Source of the DNA: JAEUMD01 sp050250815
Lineage (GTDB): Bacteria; Pseudomonadota; Alphaproteobacteria; Rhizobiales; Hyphomicrobiaceae
Assembly: GCA_050250815.1 (NCBI GenBank)
Contig: JBFWNY010000008.1
Coordinates: forward strand, 1 to 64,000
Length of the DNA stretch: 64,000 nucleotides
Reading direction: 5' to 3'
The position numbers were made by a program, and so were the translations under genes. Each line of letters opens with the position of its first letter. Positions within the stretch are counted from its first letter, which is position 1. Below are positions 62,023-64,000 of this stretch, piece by piece. Under the pieces are notes generated by a model. It did not search any database, was not told the origin of the DNA, and saw only the letters and a program-made list of their open reading frames with translations.

Positions 62023-63402
62023 ATGGAGCTTCTCGGACTTGCGGGAATGCGCGAGGATCGCTCGGGAGCGATCTCGATCCTTGCCGGCCTGATGGCGATC
62101 CCGCTGTTCGGCATGGTCGGTCTGGCGATCGACTACACGCAGGCCAACCGCGCGCAAAAGAGCCTGCAGATCGCAACCGATGCGGCGGCGCTGGCGGCCG
62201 CCCAAGCCGTCTCGACTGGAATGGGCGATCCTGACCTTGCCGCGCGCACGTATTTCGACAACAACTACTCGGCCGCTGACGCCGCGCCTTCACCTGTTCT
62301 GGAAGTCCACGTCGAAGAAGCCGATCGCAGCGTCGTGGTCGTCGCCGCCGCGGATGCGATTACGAAGTTCGCTCGCATCTTCGGCAAGGACAAGTTCCAC
62401 ATCGATGCCCGCTCCGAGGCACAGTTTGGTGCCAACAAGACCGAGGTCGCACTCGTACTCGACAACACCGCGTCCATGAGCGGCGCCAAGATGGACGGCC
62501 TCAAGGACGCCTCGCGAGAGCTCGTCGAGATCCTGTTTGATGCCGCAAAGAAGGACGGCGACGTGAAGTTCGCGCTCGTTCCGTTCGGAGAGTACGTCAA
62601 CGTGGGTCTGGCCAACCGCAATGCGCCGTGGATGAGCGTCGAGCCGGACAGCTCGACGACCGCCTACCAGTGTTGGGATACTTACCCGAATGCGACTTCA
62701 AGCAATTGCCGCGACGAGACCTATACCTGCTACAGCGATGGCGTCCCCAACTTGTGCACCGGCAACGTGTGCGACTGGGATTACGGCAGTCCGGTCGAAC
62801 AGTGCGGCGACGTGACGACAACGAAGACTTGGAACGGCTGCGCCGGCTCACGCGACTATCCGCTGGATGTCTCGACGGCGTCGGATTTCTCGACGCGCGT
62901 GCCCGGCGTCATGAATGTGTCGTGTCCATCGGAGATTTCGCGGCTGACGACGTCCGAGTCGGATATCCTCGCCAAGATCGATGGCATGGTCACGACGGGC
63001 GACACCTTCGTACAGCCCGGTCTCATATGGGGCTGGCGCACGCTCGACTGGCGCGCACCCTTCTCCGACGGCAGCAATCCCGCCGACGATCGCAGCCTGC
63101 GCAAGTACATCGTGCTCATGACGGACGGCGCCAACACGAAGTCGCCGAACTATCCCGATCACTCCGGCGGCGACATGACGCTTGCCAACACGCTCACCGC
63201 CGAGACGTGCGCCGCCATCAAAGCCGAGCAGGTCACGATCTACACCATCGCCTTCGAAGTCGCCGATCCGGGAGTGGAAACGCTGCTCAAGGATTGCGCC
63301 ACCTCGCTCATCCATTATCACGAGGCCGCCGACGCCTCGGCTTTGGCGGAGGCATTCCGCAAGATCGGCCGCGAGATGAGCGTGGTCCATCTGTCGAAGT
63401 AG
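62023..63402 (+). CDS. TadE/TadG-like protein with von Willebrand A domain
   Basis: A 459-residue protein. One membrane segment near the N-terminus (AISILAGLMAIPLFGMVGL) is followed by ANRAQKSLQIATDAAALAAAQ, the TadG-type pilus-associated opening. The vWA domain carries VLDNTASMSGAK (metal-ion site) and MTDGANTKS. A loop of about 90 residues within the vWA domain has eight cysteines, more than usual. It may help assemble Flp/Tad pili, though no other tad genes are near. Starts at the ATG at 62023, after GAGGGCAGG. Confidence 0.8.
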   Translation: MELLGLAGMREDRSGAISILAGLMAIPLFGMVGLAIDYTQANRAQKSLQIATDAAALAAAQAVSTGMGDPDLAARTYFDNNYSAADAAPSPVLEVHVEEADRSVVVVAAADAITKFARIFGKDKFHIDARSEAQFGANKTEVALVLDNTASMSGAKMDGLKDASRELVEILFDAAKKDGDVKFALVPFGEYVNVGLANRNAPWMSVEPDSSTTAYQCWDTYPNATSSNCRDETYTCYSDGVPNLCTGNVCDWDYGSPVEQCGDVTTTKTWNGCAGSRDYPLDVSTASDFSTRVPGVMNVSCPSEISRLTTSESDILAKIDGMVTTGDTFVQPGLIWGWRTLDWRAPFSDGSNPADDRSLRKYIVLMTDGANTKSPNYPDHSGGDMTLANTLTAETCAAIKAEQVTIYTIAFEVADPGVETLLKDCATSLIHYHEAADASALAEAFRKIGREMSVVHLSK

Positions 63403-63664
63403 CAGCCTCCGCGCGGACTTGCCGCCAAGGTCGCCCACACACCGCACGGGGCCCATTGGCCCGCAGTGCGCAACAGCGGTTCGGCTACGGCAAAGCCGAT
63501 CGACCCACTTCCGGCTTCATTAAGCTTTGTCCGCGATGCTGTGCTCAATGCGCATGCATGCCAGCGGTCTGCGAAGAACCTCTGCGCGCGCCGTCTCCGC
63601 GTAGCGGGGCGTCCACGATGATCGTGATCGGTCGTTGTGAACCGCCTTGCGAGGACGTGCGCGG

Positions 63665-64000
63665 ATGTTTGAGGAAGAGTGCTCGAGGCCGCACGCCGGC
63701 CAGATTCGCGATCGGCCACCGGTGGCCCCCCCGTGTCGAGCGCAAACCGCGCCGTCCGGACTGCTGCCGTCACCCTACTTCGTTGATTGGAAGGGCGGAG
63801 CCCCTCCCTACCAACCCTCGTACGAGCTCGCCCGGCTGCTCGGGGCGATGTCGCCAGGGGTGAAGGCGCGGTTCTCCGGCGCGCAATTGGCGGCGCTCGA
63901 CGTCGCCATCGTGAGCACGCGGCCCCGGCCCGCCACTCACAAGCTCGACTTCCGTGCCAGCGTGCCGTTCTTCGGGCGCCGCTACTACGTCGTCCTGCTC
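63665..64000 (+). CDS. Unidentified protein, 5' part only (runs off right edge)
   Basis: An open frame of 112 codons with no stop. ATG at 63665 has GAGGA seven bases upstream. N-terminus MFEEECSRPHAGQIRDRPPV, then a Pro-rich linker, and a more ordered part (YELARLLGAMSPGVKARFSG and LDFRASVPFFGRRYYVVLL). No function recognised; it ends in what looks like a hydrophobic segment. Confidence 0.6.
   Translation, partial: MFEEECSRPHAGQIRDRPPVAPPCRAQTAPSGLLPSPYFVDWKGGAPPYQPSYELARLLGAMSPGVKARFSGAQLAALDVAIVSTRPRPATHKLDFRASVPFFGRRYYVVLL

Overview
The window is high-GC DNA (roughly two thirds G+C by eye) from an alphaproteobacterium, most likely of the order Hyphomicrobiales (Rhizobiales). I infer this from the CtrA/SciP cell-cycle pair beside a FliJ-like gene, a Rhodobacter-type PmtA, a very long UvrB, a rhizobial-type asparaginase, and a Cys-for-Asp type gene set (DUF1190, DUF4166, GbsR) common there. 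Genus is not determinable; a Hyphomicrobium-like lineage is only a guess. Almost all of it reads as chromosomal core with one accessory block; I see no insertion sequence, prophage or CRISPR array.

Layout. 1-5 kb: the 3' end of a repeat-rich LysM protein, an ATM1-type ABC exporter, a membrane protein and a Ca/Na antiporter. 5-12.4 kb: serB and miaA (divergent), then branched-chain amino acid genes ilvB-GST-ilvN and ilvC, with a DUF1190 lipoprotein between. 12.5-20.4 kb: FkbM methyltransferase, a small Cys-rich secreted protein, a 1-kb gene-poor stretch with a perfect 13-bp hairpin, a NUDIX hydrolase, a PhzF protein, a sulfatase-fold membrane enzyme, a lipid-kinase-like protein and a pirin. 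20.6-22.5 kb: leuA preceded by a candidate Leu-rich leader peptide and followed by a strong terminator. 22.8-28.5 kb: the cell-shape operon mreB-mreC-mreD-mrdA-rodA.

28.7-37.2 kb is the accessory block, lying between tRNA-Lys and tRNA-Ser: a periplasmic HAD hydrolase and an arylsulfatase on the minus strand, facing a Crp/Fnr regulator, an outer-membrane-barrel protein and an eight-haem (8 x CXXCH) cytochrome fused to TPR repeats on the plus strand. This is the most likely undescribed system in the window.

37.3-45.3 kb: a GbsR-type regulator with a perfect 30-bp palindrome centred on its own start codon, with a DUF4166 gene; tRNA-Arg; asparaginase; an L,D-transpeptidase; tRNA-Met; pmtA and mnmA. 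45.3-49 kb: the cell-cycle segment sciP / lipoprotein / fliJ-like / ctrA, with candidate CtrA boxes and GANTC sites. 49-64 kb: an MBL-fold hydrolase, several small exported proteins, an MFS transporter, uvrB, a low-GC protein of unknown function, a short-chain dehydrogenase, aspartate aminotransferase, a TadG-like von Willebrand protein, and the 5' part of a gene running off the right edge.

Working together: ilvB/ilvN/ilvC/leuA form the valine-isoleucine-leucine route, and both ilvB and leuA carry short upstream reading frames rich in Ile/Val or Leu codons, suggesting attenuation. MreBCD-PBP2-RodA make the elongasome, with the L,D-transpeptidase and LysM protein also acting on the wall. CtrA and SciP act as master regulator and its antagonist.
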